From Hyphomicrobiales bacterium (GTDB lineage Bacteria; Pseudomonadota; Alphaproteobacteria; SPJN01), in contig SPJN01000014.1 in assembly GCA_006844605.1 (NCBI GenBank), positions 22,827 to 86,826 of the forward strand: 64,000 nt of DNA. Reading direction: 5' to 3'. Below, in pieces: positions 8,380-17,370 of this stretch. The notes beneath the pieces were generated by a model. The model worked only from the letters and a program-made list of their open reading frames with translations, ran no database searches and was not told the origin of the DNA. The translations under genes were made by a program, and so were the position numbers. Numbering within the stretch: position 1 is the first letter of the stretch; every line of letters begins with the position of its first letter.

Positions 8380-9834
8380 TCAGACCTGTTGATTTTGCCA
8401 CTTGCCGCGCCGGAAGGCGAGGCCAAGCACGATTGCCCGTGCCGCATAATCCAAAAACAACACAGACCACAGCCAAACCACATCCCAATGCAAAACATGC
8501 GCAATGATGTATCCGGGCAAAAGCCGGAACAGTCCCAGTGCAATCATCACGGTATAAAGGGGGGTGCGTGTATCGCCGGCCCCGCGCAAAGCCCCGCCAA
8601 CCGTAAAGTCCCATGACATAAGGGGAAGGGAAAAGCCCAATATCCATATAAATGTCACGGCCATCGGCACAACCGTATCATCATCAAGGAACCAACGTGC
8701 CAACGGTTCGCCCACGGCAATAAAGCCAAGGCCCAATAGGCCCATGAACAACATGGCAAGGCGCATGGTTTGCCACCCTGCGGCCATCGCACGCTGTGGT
8801 TGTCCAGCACCCAAATATTGCCCGACCATCGTTGCGGCCGCCACATTGAAGCCGTGCCCGGGCAAGAATCCGAATGACAAAACCTGTACGCCGATTTGAT
8901 AGGCGACGAAGGCTTCTGTGCCATATAGCGCCATGAAGCTCATAAAGCTAAGCATGGCGAGTTGGAACAACAGCCCTTCGATACCGGTGGGGTAGCCGAT
9001 CTTCCACAATCTGCGCCACATGGATAGGTCGAGTTTCCAACTGGCAAGCCCGCGCGGCAGAATGGTCCAGCCGCGCCACCACAAGCCAAATATCATCAGC
9101 GTGTGCAGGACGATCGCCGCACTGGTCGCCATCCCGGCCCCGGCAACGCCAAAGGCGGGGGACCCCAAATTGCCATAGATCAAGACCCAGTTCAGAAAGA
9201 TATTCACCACATTGGCGATGATCCCGGTCCAAAGCGGGGTGATGGTATCACCGCCTGCACGCAATGCGGCCCCTGTCAGAAAAATCAAGGTCATGGGGAC
9301 ATTGCCCACCAGCAGCCAAATCATATAGTCCGCGCCCTGATCGGCAGCGTTGCCTGTCAGACCCAGCCATGCCAGTGAAAACCCGATCAGCGGGATAAAA
9401 CCAATCCAAGTGCCCAACCCAATCAGCCAACCCATCCATATGGATTGTTTGTGGGCGTGGTCAACCTCTTGTAAATTCCGTGAGCCATAGGCCCGGCTGA
9501 CAATCGCGGTCAGCCCGGTGGCTGCCGCCATCACCAAGGTTTGGATCAGCCAGTATAATTGTCCACCTGCCGTCACGCCCGCGATGGCGTCCGCGCCAAT
9601 AACCCCAACCATCTTAACGTCAACCCAACGGGTCGCCGTGTGCATGAAGGCGGCAGCCATCGTTGGCCATGCCAACGACCACACATTCAGCGTCAACGGG
9701 CTTTCTGTTTGCGCCGTGCCGCTGACGGGTGTTTCTGCCGGGGTGGCTGTTTGGGCATGCGCCGCAGTTGCGGGGACATGTTCGTCCTCGCGCAGTTGGT
9801 GCGGGTCGTCCTGCCCCGTATCCCCCAATTTCAT
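8380..9834 (-). CDS. MATE family efflux transporter
   Basis: 484 residues from ATG 9834 (GGGGG at a suitable distance). A TTG 21 nt upstream is less likely. After about 45 soluble residues there are about 12 hydrophobic helices in two halves, with MATE features such as LAWPTMAAAFMHTATRWVD at helix 1, VSRAYGSRNLQEVDHA after helix 2, and GAALRAGGDT and GGALRGAGDTRTP at equivalent points of the two halves. Members export cationic drugs or metabolites using Na+ or H+ gradients. The Ala/Thr-rich N-terminal extension is unusual. It lies after the rpsU terminator. Confidence 0.9.
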   Translation of the reverse strand: MKLGDTGQDDPHQLREDEHVPATAAHAQTATPAETPVSGTAQTESPLTLNVWSLAWPTMAAAFMHTATRWVDVKMVGVIGADAIAGVTAGGQLYWLIQTLVMAAATGLTAIVSRAYGSRNLQEVDHAHKQSIWMGWLIGLGTWIGFIPLIGFSLAWLGLTGNAADQGADYMIWLLVGNVPMTLIFLTGAALRAGGDTITPLWTGIIANVVNIFLNWVLIYGNLGSPAFGVAGAGMATSAAIVLHTLMIFGLWWRGWTILPRGLASWKLDLSMWRRLWKIGYPTGIEGLLFQLAMLSFMSFMALYGTEAFVAYQIGVQVLSFGFLPGHGFNVAAATMVGQYLGAGQPQRAMAAGWQTMRLAMLFMGLLGLGFIAVGEPLARWFLDDDTVVPMAVTFIWILGFSLPLMSWDFTVGGALRGAGDTRTPLYTVMIALGLFRLLPGYIIAHVLHWDVVWLWSVLFLDYAARAIVLGLAFRRGKWQNQQV

Positions 9835-9903
9835 TGTGTCCCCCAATGTCCCCAATCTTGCACGGATGCCGGGGCGGTCGTCTTGTTTTAGTCGCGCCCC
9901 AGA

Positions 9904-9936
9904 ATCTAAAAGGGCCCTTCGATGGAAGAGCCCTTT
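9904..9936 (-). terminator. Terminator of rpsU
   Basis: On the minus strand AAAGGGC pairs with GCCCTTT (arms at 9930-9936 and 9909-9915), and the second arm runs into TTTTAG. It lies about 30 nt beyond the rpsU stop and separates rpsU from the MATE gene. Confidence 0.75.
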
Positions 9937-9967
9937 ACGGTTTTAGTGCTGTGCGAGAGACCTATCC

Positions 9968-10174
9968 TTAGATAAGGCCTTCGCGCTGCATCCGTTTCCG
10001 GGCCAGTTTACGCGCACGCCGAATTGCTTCCGCTTTTTCGCGGGCACGCTTTTCGGACGGCTTTTCATAATGGTTGCGAAGTTTCATTTCACGGAAGACA
10101 CCTTCACGCTGCAACTTCTTTTTCAGAGCCTTAAGGGCCTGATCAACATTATTATCGCGTACGACTACCTGCAC
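9968..10174 (-). CDS. rpsU: 30S ribosomal protein S21
   Basis: 68 residues beginning [26 protein letters not shown] after the start, then [14 protein letters not shown] and a strongly basic C-terminus, all hallmarks of bacterial S21. S21 helps base-pairing of the anti-Shine-Dalgarno region during initiation. The start codon is GTG, preceded by GGTGG. It is divergent from the COQ9 gene, a common arrangement in alphaproteobacteria. Confidence 0.97.
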   Translation of the reverse strand: MQVVVRDNNVDQALKALKKKLQREGVFREMKLRNHYEKPSEKRAREKAEAIRRARKLARKRMQREGLI

Positions 10175-10434
10175 GGGCTTTCACCACCTTCAAATGGTTG
10201 GCCCCATAAATGGAGCTAAAAAATAAACATTATCCGCCGGAAATCCGGTTGAGATAACAAGAGCACGGGTTCTAGCACCCGGTTGCGCCGCTGTCCAGCC
10301 GCCTAATACGGCCTAAAAGTGCCGATTTGTGGGACATGCGGTCGCGGAATTGATCTTTCTTGAATATAGTGAGCGTAAATCCCATATGTTGCTGAACAGT
10401 AAATGCCCGCTGCAATTGGACCGGCAAAGGAAAT

Positions 10435-11118
10435 ATGATGAGTGCCACTGACCATTTGGACCCTGTGAGAGAGCAAATCCTCATGGCGGCAATCAATCAT
10501 GCACCGTTTGACGGCTGGAACAGCAGCACAATGCGGCAGGCAGCTGATGACGCTGAAATTGATCACGGCACGGTCAAGCTGGCCTTTCCCGGCGGTGCGC
10601 GTGAATTGTTGGAATATTTCAGCGCTTGGGCAGACCAGCAGATGATAGACCGGTTCGACGCTGCCAAAGCTGCAGGCGAAACCGACGGGCTAGGTATTCG
10701 CGGGTCAATCAAGCTGGCGTTGACTTTACGCTTTGATGCCATCGCGCCCTATCGGGAGGCGATGCGCCGTGCGGTAACCTTTGAAGCCCTGCCCCATAAT
10801 GCGCCATCAGGCGGCATGGCGATTTATCATACGGTTGATGCGGCGTGGCGCGTGATCGGTGATACGTCAACAGACTTCAATTTTTATACCAAGCGGGCGC
10901 TTCTTGCCGGGGCATTCAGTGCCACATTGCTGTTTTGGCTGAATGATCATTCAGAAGGTGCCGCCGACACTGATGCGTTTCTTGAGCGTCGGTTGGATGA
11001 TGTGATGGTTATCGGCAAAGTCCGCGCCAAGGTTGAAACCGCGGTTGGACGGTTGCCCAATCCGTTCCGCTTGGCCGCGGCGCTACGTTTCCCGTCGCCC
11101 CCTTTGCGGCGGCGCTAA
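10435..11118 (+). CDS. COQ9 family protein (ubiquinone biosynthesis)
   Basis: 227 residues. The N-terminal part is a TetR-like helical region (REQILMAAINHAPFDGWNSSTMRQAADDAEID). The C-terminal part holds the COQ9 lipid-binding domain with AWRVIGDTSTDFNFYTKRALLAGAFSA-type sequence, split here between residues about 139 and 165. In mitochondria COQ9 presents ubiquinone precursors to COQ7; a role in ubiquinone synthesis is inferred for bacteria. ATG 10435 has AAGGA upstream; a second ATG follows at once. It is divergent from rpsU and convergent with the PLP enzyme at 11122, with only 3 nt between stops. Confidence 0.9.
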   Translation: MMSATDHLDPVREQILMAAINHAPFDGWNSSTMRQAADDAEIDHGTVKLAFPGGARELLEYFSAWADQQMIDRFDAAKAAGETDGLGIRGSIKLALTLRFDAIAPYREAMRRAVTFEALPHNAPSGGMAIYHTVDAAWRVIGDTSTDFNFYTKRALLAGAFSATLLFWLNDHSEGAADTDAFLERRLDDVMVIGKVRAKVETAVGRLPNPFRLAAALRFPSPPLRRR

Positions 11119-11121
11119 TTG

Positions 11122-12324
11122 TCAGCTGCCTTGGGCGAGTGTCGGCCAATAGTCTACGACCTGCCCGCCGCGGACAATCGCCAAATCGCCGAACTGCAAC
11201 ATCACAAATTCACTTTGTGTGGGACGCAGAAAAACAAAATCTTCCGGGGCCAGTTGCACGTCGGTTGATCCGTTCAGCACTTCTTGATTGGTTGACCTCC
11301 CATAAAGACTGTTATTGCTTAACCCTGTGGGGGAAACCGGATGGGCCTTCCAATAACCGCCATAGATAAAGAAAGTGCGCGCCCTGTTGCGGTCAAACTT
11401 GGCCCACAAATTGCCAAGCCCGTTTAGGGCGGGGATTTGTGTCGGCCCGCTGGCCTTTAATACCGGGGTGCCGATAAAGATCGCAGGTTCCAGATCGGCT
11501 AGATCCGGCAAATCAAAGTCGAGCGGTTTGACAAGGGCAGACCCGGCTGCAAGCTCGGTCACGAAGTCGATGTCTTGATATCGGCGGAAGGTTGGGCTGC
11601 CTGCCGCGTTCAGGGTCAGTGCCGCATACTCATCCGGTGTCAGCTTGTTTTGCAAAACTGATAGATGCGCTTGATAGCGGTCCAGCACAGATGTGAATTC
11701 ACGTTTTTGCATACCGAACGCTGTTGGCACCTTTGCTACATGGGCGTCATAGCCCATCAATCCGGTAAAGGTCAGATTGGGCGTAGCTGCAATCACATCC
11801 AGCATGGCTGCAGTCTGTGCAGGATCACTGACGCCGCCGCGATGCAAACCCACGTCAATTTCAATAGTGATGTTCATCTGTAGTTCGCGCTGGGTGGCAA
11901 GCGCTGCATAGTCATGCAATCGCGCGGGCGTATCGACCAGCCATTGCAGCTGCTTGGACGGATCAAACTGGTTGGCAATGTGATGATCGTAAAAGCGTGC
12001 GGCGGCACCAACAGGAAATGGTTTGCCGATCAACAGGTCTTTATCAGGCTGTGTTGCTGCAAGCTGATTAAGAAACGGCTGATGAAAGACCATCAGCCGG
12101 TTGGTCTGCGCCCGTGCTGTGACATGGTCCAATAGCTGTGGCGAGGGCAGTGACTTCGCCACCACCCGTAAATCCAATGCTTCTGGAATGGATGCTGCAA
12201 CCCGATCGATGTTCCGGTCTAGCCGGTCAAGGTCAAGCAACATGGTGGGACGGAATAGATTTGCAGTGCGCAGGGCATCGCTAAGCTGGGTGAAGTAGGC
12301 ATCGTGGCTTGTAACCTGTGTCAT
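11122..12324 (-). CDS. PLP-dependent D-amino-acid aldolase/dehydratase-like protein
   Basis: 400 residues of the alanine-racemase-fold group (D-threonine aldolase / D-serine dehydratase-like). The PLP lysine is in RVVAKSLPSP (Lys58 region); the barrel motifs EIDVGLHRGGV, GYDAH, AAGSPTF and ELAAGS follow. The C-terminal small domain ends RPTQSEF...LQFGDLAIVRGG. In metal-dependent relatives this segment carries a PxHxC metal site; here the positions read Gln and Glu, so the usual His/Cys pair looks absent. Substrate unknown. It follows purK on the same strand after 51 nt. Confidence 0.75.
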   Translation of the reverse strand: MTQVTSHDAYFTQLSDALRTANLFRPTMLLDLDRLDRNIDRVAASIPEALDLRVVAKSLPSPQLLDHVTARAQTNRLMVFHQPFLNQLAATQPDKDLLIGKPFPVGAAARFYDHHIANQFDPSKQLQWLVDTPARLHDYAALATQRELQMNITIEIDVGLHRGGVSDPAQTAAMLDVIAATPNLTFTGLMGYDAHVAKVPTAFGMQKREFTSVLDRYQAHLSVLQNKLTPDEYAALTLNAAGSPTFRRYQDIDFVTELAAGSALVKPLDFDLPDLADLEPAIFIGTPVLKASGPTQIPALNGLGNLWAKFDRNRARTFFIYGGYWKAHPVSPTGLSNNSLYGRSTNQEVLNGSTDVQLAPEDFVFLRPTQSEFVMLQFGDLAIVRGGQVVDYWPTLAQGS

Positions 12325-12375
12325 GCGATGATCTTCGCCCCTCTTATTCGATTGGCTGTTTGATAAAGTGGCCGA

Positions 12376-13527
12376 CTAGCTGCTTTGCTCAGGACGTGGC
12401 CGCGTACCCAAATCATATAGACGTGTCACATGCCCCATTTTACGTCCGGGCCGTGTTTCACGCTTCCCGTAAATATGCAGATGCGCACGGGGGTCGTCCA
12501 GCAGGGCTGGCCATTGATCCATTTCGTCGCCCACCAGATTGTCCATGATGGCATCGGCACGCATGGCCGCATCGCCCAAGGGCAGTCCCGCGACAGCGCG
12601 CATGTGTTGTTCGAACTGGGAACAATAAGTCCCCTCAATCGTCCAATGCCCTGAATTGTGAACCCGTGGTGCAATTTCGTTGACCAACAGGCGGCCAGCA
12701 GCGGTCTGCCCCTCACTTGCGGGCAGCAAAAAGAATTCAACTGCCAACACGCCAACATAACCCAGCGCGTTGGCGATACGCGCGGCAATTGCCTGTGCTT
12801 CTGCGGCAATGGTATGATCGACCAAGGCCGGGGCCAAGGTTTGTGACAGGATGTGATTACGATGAATGTTTTCAACCACATCAAACGGGCGCACAGTACC
12901 ATCCAGACTGCGGGCCAGAACAACTGACAATTCACGTTCAAACGGGATGAAGCCTTCCAGTATGGCAGACTGATGCGCGATTTGGTCAAGTGCCTCTGCC
13001 GGGTTGCTGTCGGCTGTTAGCTTGACCTGCCCTTTGCCGTCATACCCCATGCGCCGCGTCTTCAGCACAGCGGGTGTGCCGATGGCATCAAGTGCCGTGA
13101 CTAAATCATCCACCGAATCGACAGCCATATAGGGGGCGGTTTGTGCGCCAGCCTGTTTGGTGATGAAGTCCTTTTCGGTCAGGCGGTCCTGTGCCACAGC
13201 CAATGCCTGCGGGCCGGGACGAACCGGGACATGGGCAGCCAGTACCTCTGCGGTGCGGGCGGGCACATTTTCAAATTCAAACGTGACCAGATCAACTTTT
13301 GCCGCGAAGGCGACCAGCGCGGCTTCATCTTCAAACGGCGCAACTGTCATGTCATAGCTGACGGGCAGGGCAGGCACGTAGTCGGCGGTGTCATAAATAT
13401 GGGTGTGCAGCCCCAGCGGCGCCCCGGCAAGTGATAACATGCGGGCAAGCTGGCCACCGCCAAGAATGCCGATGATGGTGCCAGGCCCTACGGCACGGTG
13501 GTCTTTGGATAAAAGATCGTCAGTCAT
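12376..13527 (-). CDS. purK: N5-carboxyaminoimidazole ribonucleotide synthase
   Basis: 383 residues. Converts AIR, ATP and bicarbonate to N5-CAIR in purine synthesis. Shows the PurK N-terminal ILGGGQLARM (residues 21-30), an ATP-grasp domain with TRRMGYDGKGQ and EGFIPFERELSVVLAR, and the catalytic end region VNEIAPRVHNSGHWTIEG. ATG 13527. It follows purE by 14 nt, so purE-purK form an operon driven by the promoter at 14094-14121. Confidence 0.97.
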   Translation of the reverse strand: MTDDLLSKDHRAVGPGTIIGILGGGQLARMLSLAGAPLGLHTHIYDTADYVPALPVSYDMTVAPFEDEAALVAFAAKVDLVTFEFENVPARTAEVLAAHVPVRPGPQALAVAQDRLTEKDFITKQAGAQTAPYMAVDSVDDLVTALDAIGTPAVLKTRRMGYDGKGQVKLTADSNPAEALDQIAHQSAILEGFIPFERELSVVLARSLDGTVRPFDVVENIHRNHILSQTLAPALVDHTIAAEAQAIAARIANALGYVGVLAVEFFLLPASEGQTAAGRLLVNEIAPRVHNSGHWTIEGTYCSQFEQHMRAVAGLPLGDAAMRADAIMDNLVGDEMDQWPALLDDPRAHLHIYGKRETRPGRKMGHVTRLYDLGTRPRPEQSS

Positions 13528-13541
13528 ATGTTCTGTTCAAA

Positions 13542-14042
13542 TCAGGCAGGGTCGTCAACGGGGACGTCTGCAACGCTGGCTGCTTGTGCAGCACGATAAT
13601 CATCAAGACGATCAGCCAGATCAGTATCAGTTGTTGCCAGAATAGCGGCAGCCAATAGGCCGGCGTTTTTCGCGCCGGCGTCACCGATTGCCAAGGTGCC
13701 AACGGGGATGCCGCCGGGCATCTGGGCGATGGATAATAGGCTGTCCTGACCCGACAGGGCGCGCGACTTCACAGGTACGCCCAAAACCGGCAGGGGGGTG
13801 ATTGCGGCGGTCATGCCCGGTAGATGGGCAGCGCCACCGGCCCCGGCAATGATGACATGAAGGCCACGGCCCTTTGCGGCCTTGGCATACTCAACCATGC
13901 GGTCTGGGGTGCGGTGCGCGGATACAATGCGCGTTTCATAGGGCACATTCAATGCATCCAAGGCGTCAGCGGCATGTTTCATGGTCGGCCAGTCAGACTG
14001 GCTGCCCATAATAATACCAACAAGGGGGGCGTGCTCTGCCAT
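13542..14042 (-). CDS. purE: N5-carboxyaminoimidazole ribonucleotide mutase
   Basis: 166 residues from ATG 14042; a TTG directly before it is not preferred. Class I PurE moves the carboxyl group of N5-CAIR to C4. Motifs visible: GSQSDWP (residues 13-19), SAHRTPDRM (41-49) with the catalytic His, and [12 protein letters not shown]. The short Asp-rich C-terminal tail is dispensable-looking. First gene of the purEK operon. Confidence 0.97.
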   Translation of the reverse strand: MAEHAPLVGIIMGSQSDWPTMKHAADALDALNVPYETRIVSAHRTPDRMVEYAKAAKGRGLHVIIAGAGGAAHLPGMTAAITPLPVLGVPVKSRALSGQDSLLSIAQMPGGIPVGTLAIGDAGAKNAGLLAAAILATTDTDLADRLDDYRAAQAASVADVPVDDPA

Positions 14043-14093
14043 CAATTTGCCCTTTCATCGCTGTTGAGCGTGGGTCCGGCGGGAAAGCGCCGG

Positions 14094-14121
14094 ATTATAG
14101 CGTGCCCCCTAATCCCGGCAA
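14094..14121 (-). promoter_or_regulatory. Sigma70-type promoter of purEK
   Basis: Minus strand TTGCCG (14116-14121), 16-nt spacer, perfect TATAAT (14094-14099), about 50 nt upstream of the purE start. The transcript would begin with a GC-rich hairpin (TCCGGCG/CGCCGGA, 14075-14094), close to the start point. No purine riboswitch is recognisable. Confidence 0.7.
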
Positions 14122-14176
14122 GCGCGAAATTTGCGGCTTTTTGCCAAACGGGAACATGCGGAATGTTTTAGGAAAA

Positions 14177-14425
14177 TCAGGCGATTATATCAGGAATCAA
14201 CTGATCATTAATCGAAGAAATGCGGTCCTTCAGCACCAGTTTTTTCTTTTTCAGCCGCTGAACCTGTAATTGATTATAGATAGCCGATTGGGCGAGGGCG
14301 TCGATTGCCGAATCCAGGGCGCGGTGATCCTCTTCAAGGCGTGCCAATTCTTCCCGCAATGATGCTTCTTCGTCCAGAATATCGCTCACAAACCCACCTT
14401 TTCGGCCAAACCGCTTAAGCCCCAT
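14177..14425 (-). CDS. DUF465 (YdcH-like) family protein
   Basis: 82 residues, almost entirely a charged helix: LARLEEDHRALDSAIDAL, then QRLKKKKLVLKDRI and a short IPDIIA end. This is the DUF465/YdcH pattern, a small coiled-coil hairpin of unknown function. The first about 12 residues (GLKRFGRKGGF) may be extra; a GTG at codon 13 is an alternative start. It is divergent from a second, shorter DUF465 gene at 14599, a pairing seen in alphaproteobacteria. Confidence 0.85.
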   Translation of the reverse strand: MGLKRFGRKGGFVSDILDEEASLREELARLEEDHRALDSAIDALAQSAIYNQLQVQRLKKKKLVLKDRISSINDQLIPDIIA

Positions 14426-14598
14426 TTATGCAGGCCAGCCTAGCACAGCCGCGCTATTTGGCAAGATTCTTGCGCTGCAGCATAGCTTTTACATGACACA
14501 TTCCAAAAGCCGTGTTTCAATATCGTTTCGGGATAATGTTCTGCTCCCGTTGGTCCAAATTGCAGAGCGTGTAAACAACAAGAAGGAGGAGGGCACAT

Positions 14599-14760
14599 AT
14601 GTCCATCAATGCGCATCTTGAAGAATTAAATCGTAGGCATGAAGCATTAGAGGCTCGCTTGCACGACGCGCAACTCCACCCCGCAACATCAGATGCTGAA
14701 ATTCAACAGATCAAGCATGAGAAGCTGAAGCTTAAGGACGAGATGGCAAAACTGTCATAA
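14599..14760 (+). CDS. Short DUF465 family protein
   Basis: 53 residues starting MSINAHLEELNRRHEALEAR and ending HEKLKLKDEMAKLS. The HxxLxELxxRHxxLE...KLKLKDE pattern is the compact DUF465 form. ATG 14599 is preceded by a strong AGGAGGAGGG site at 14584-14593. It ends 28 nt before a bidirectional terminator. Function unknown. Confidence 0.85.
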   Translation: MSINAHLEELNRRHEALEARLHDAQLHPATSDAEIQQIKHEKLKLKDEMAKLS

Positions 14761-14785
14761 CTGACACACAGCCCCGTTCTAAACG

Positions 14786-14820
14786 CAAAAAGCCGGAGCA
14801 GGACGCTCCGGCTTTCTTTA
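14786..14820. terminator. Bidirectional terminator
   Basis: A perfect 11-bp stem AAAGCCGGAGC / GCTCCGGCTTT (14789-14799 and 14805-14815) with a 5-nt loop, flanked by A-rich and T-rich sequence. It serves the short DUF465 gene on the plus strand and the convergent acyl-CoA synthetase on the minus strand. Confidence 0.85.
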
Positions 14821-14841
14821 TGTGGGGATGACGCTAGTGCC

Positions 14842-16473
14842 CTACATCAAATCGCGCAGCTTGAATTTCTGGATTTTCCCGGTGGATGTCTTGGGAAGCT
14901 CTGTAAAGATCACATGACGCGGGCATTTGAAGTGGGCCAGATTATCACGGCAGAACTGGATAATATCCTCTGCAGTGGTATCGGCGTGCCCCTCCTTCAG
15001 CCCGATAAAGGCGCAGGGGGTTTCACCCCATTTTTCGTCAGGCTTGGCGACGACAGCGGCCTCAAGAACGGCGGGATGTTTGTACAAGGTCGCCTCAACC
15101 TCAATAGAGCTGATGTTTTCGCCCCCTGAAATGATGATATCCTTGGACCGGTCTTTCAGTTGGATATAGCCGTCCTCATACCACACACCCAGATCACCTG
15201 AATGGAACCAGCCGCCTTCAAACGCTTCGTTTGTGGCTTTGGGGTTTTTCAGATAGCCCTTCATCACGACATTGCCTTGGAACATGACCTCGCCAATGGT
15301 TTCGCCATCCTGGGGCACAAGTTCCATCGTTTCGGGATCACGGACGGACAGTGCCTCAAGCGCGGGATAGCGCACGCCTTGGCGCGCTTTCATGCGAGAG
15401 CGTTCTTCGTCAGGTAGTTCGTCCCATTCTTCATGCCATGCGTTAACGGTTGAGGGACCATAGGTTTCGGTCAGCCCGTATAGATGAGTGACGGCAAAGT
15501 TGCGCTCCTCCAGCGCCGCGATGATCGGTGGCGGGGGTGGTGCGGCAGCTGTCAGGAATTCAATTTTGCGTGCAGGCTGGCGGAATTCGTCGTCCGTTGC
15601 GTTGACCAAAAAGCCCATCACGATGGGGGCACCACACATATGGGTCACGTCATGATCGGCAATCGCCTTATAGATTTCGCCCGCTTCAACCCGGCGCAGG
15701 CAAACATGGGTGCCGGCAAGGACCGAGATCGTCCACGTAAAGCACCAGCCATTGCAGTGGAACATGGGCAATGTCCACAAATAGACAGGATGGCGCGGCA
15801 TTTGCCCGACCATGGCATTGCTTTGCGACAGCAGGTAGGCACCGCGATGGTGATAGACAACGCCCTTGGGGTTTCCTGTTGTGCCGGAGGTGTAGTTCAG
15901 GGCAATGGCGTCCCATTCATTGTCGGGCAGGGACCATTCAAAATTTTCATCGCCCGGTGCGATGAAGTCTTCATATTCAATTTCGCCAATCAGATCGCCG
16001 TCGCCGTCATATTCCGGGTCATTGATATCAATAACCAGCGGTTTGACTGTGGCGTGTTCCAGCGCCTCCTTTGCGACAGCTGATAGTTCCCGATCAACGA
16101 TCAACACCTTGGCCTCGCCATGATCAAGGATGAAGCCGACCGCCGGGCCATCAAGACGTGTGTTGATGGCGTTGATGACCGCGCCGATCATCGGCACACC
16201 GTAATGGGCCTCGAGCATGGCGGGTATATTGGGGGCAAAAACAGCGACCGTATCGCCCTTTTTGATGCCGTGTTTGGCAAGCGCGCTGGCAAGCTTTCGA
16301 CTGCGGGCGTAAAATTCACGATAGGTGCGTTTTAGCGGGCCATGCACAACGGCGATTGTGTCGGGATAGGTGCTGGCAGACCATTCAAGAAAACTTAGCG
16401 GTGACAGCGCTTGATAGTTCGCGGGATTTTTGTCGAGGTCAGTATCGTAAGGATGGCCGGTCACGGGTCGCAT
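14842..16473 (-). CDS. Acyl-CoA synthetase (AMP-forming)
   Basis: 543 residues of the ANL superfamily; activates a carboxylic acid as acyl-AMP and then thioesterifies CoA. P-loop YTSGTTGNPKG (residues 194-204), LTETYGPST and GWFHSGDLGVW core motifs, hinge KDRSKDIIISGGENIS, and the C-terminal PKTSTGKIQK with catalytic Lys533. The sequence type is that of medium-chain or substituted-acid synthetases, to which some DMSP-pathway DmdB enzymes also belong. The substrate cannot be told from sequence. It follows the TSUP permease gene after 62 nt. Confidence 0.93.
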   Translation of the reverse strand: MRPVTGHPYDTDLDKNPANYQALSPLSFLEWSASTYPDTIAVVHGPLKRTYREFYARSRKLASALAKHGIKKGDTVAVFAPNIPAMLEAHYGVPMIGAVINAINTRLDGPAVGFILDHGEAKVLIVDRELSAVAKEALEHATVKPLVIDINDPEYDGDGDLIGEIEYEDFIAPGDENFEWSLPDNEWDAIALNYTSGTTGNPKGVVYHHRGAYLLSQSNAMVGQMPRHPVYLWTLPMFHCNGWCFTWTISVLAGTHVCLRRVEAGEIYKAIADHDVTHMCGAPIVMGFLVNATDDEFRQPARKIEFLTAAAPPPPPIIAALEERNFAVTHLYGLTETYGPSTVNAWHEEWDELPDEERSRMKARQGVRYPALEALSVRDPETMELVPQDGETIGEVMFQGNVVMKGYLKNPKATNEAFEGGWFHSGDLGVWYEDGYIQLKDRSKDIIISGGENISSIEVEATLYKHPAVLEAAVVAKPDEKWGETPCAFIGLKEGHADTTAEDIIQFCRDNLAHFKCPRHVIFTELPKTSTGKIQKFKLRDLM

Positions 16474-16535
16474 CTCCCAATCAGATGTTGCGGTGAGTTA
16501 CTTGTTTGGCGCGCAAGATAGCCCCCTTTGCACGC

Positions 16536-17318
16536 TTAGAAAAGCCCTTCAACCCCCGACCAAAGTAGGCGTAGCCCAGCGGCGAACAGCAGAATATAGG
16601 CAATCCGGTAAAACGGCCTCTCAGGAACCAGTTTATGAAGCTTGATGCCAAGCCACATGCCCAAGGGGGCAAGCGGCAGCAAAACGCCCGCGGTCGCCAG
16701 TCTGCTAAGATCAAGGATTTCCGCGGCCCAAAAGGGGCCGAGCTTGATCAGGTTGAGCGCGGCGAAGAACCAAACGCTTGTCCCGACATAAAGCGTTTTG
16801 TCGAGCTTTAGGCCAAGCGCATAAACCTGATAGGGCGGGCCACCCGCATGGGCGACAAAGCTGGTGAACCCGGCGATAGCGCCCCAAAATGTCCCCATCC
16901 GCTTGCCCGGGCTGGTGCGTGCGGGGGAGTCGGCGCGATTGATCCAGTAGTTCAGCGCAAAAATAACAGCGATCAGCCCGACCATGATCCGCACGTGATT
17001 ATCAGAGACTTGATCCGCCAATGCCCATGCCAGTCCCACGCCGATCACTGCGCCGGGCAATAGGGTCAGAACCGCTGCGCGATGCCATGTGTGGCGATAG
17101 GCATATAGCCCAACCCAATCCATCACAATCAGAATGGGCAGCATGACCGCTGCTGCTTCAAGGGGGGAGGTGGCAAGCGCCATAATCGGCACACCCAGCG
17201 CGCCCAACCCGCCAGCAAAGCCGCCCTTTGAAATGCCGGTCAACAAAATGGCGGGAATGGCGGCCAAATAGAAAACAGGATCGATGATCACCCCCAGGCC
17301 TGCAAAAAATGCTTCCAT
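16536..17318 (-). CDS. TauE/SafE family (TSUP) anion permease
   Basis: 260 residues with about 8 hydrophobic helices and the duplicated TSUP signature: GISKGGFAGGLGALGVPIM near the N-terminus and GFTSFVAHAGGPPYQVY in the middle. The family moves sulfite, sulfoacetate or other organosulfur anions across the inner membrane, generally outward. It lies upstream of the acyl-CoA synthetase on the same strand and may share its transcript. Substrate unassigned. Confidence 0.9.
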   Translation of the reverse strand: MEAFFAGLGVIIDPVFYLAAIPAILLTGISKGGFAGGLGALGVPIMALATSPLEAAAVMLPILIVMDWVGLYAYRHTWHRAAVLTLLPGAVIGVGLAWALADQVSDNHVRIMVGLIAVIFALNYWINRADSPARTSPGKRMGTFWGAIAGFTSFVAHAGGPPYQVYALGLKLDKTLYVGTSVWFFAALNLIKLGPFWAAEILDLSRLATAGVLLPLAPLGMWLGIKLHKLVPERPFYRIAYILLFAAGLRLLWSGVEGLF

Positions 17319-17370
17319 GAAGGGACCGCCGATTCTGTTTGTTTATCTTTTCAGCAGGTGATGAGTGGAT

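Noticed and set aside
10262..10318. tRNA-like segment with a GGGTTCTAGCACCC arm upstream of the COQ9 gene
   Set aside because: The loop is 6 nt without the TTCGA consensus and no acceptor, D or anticodon arms can be drawn.
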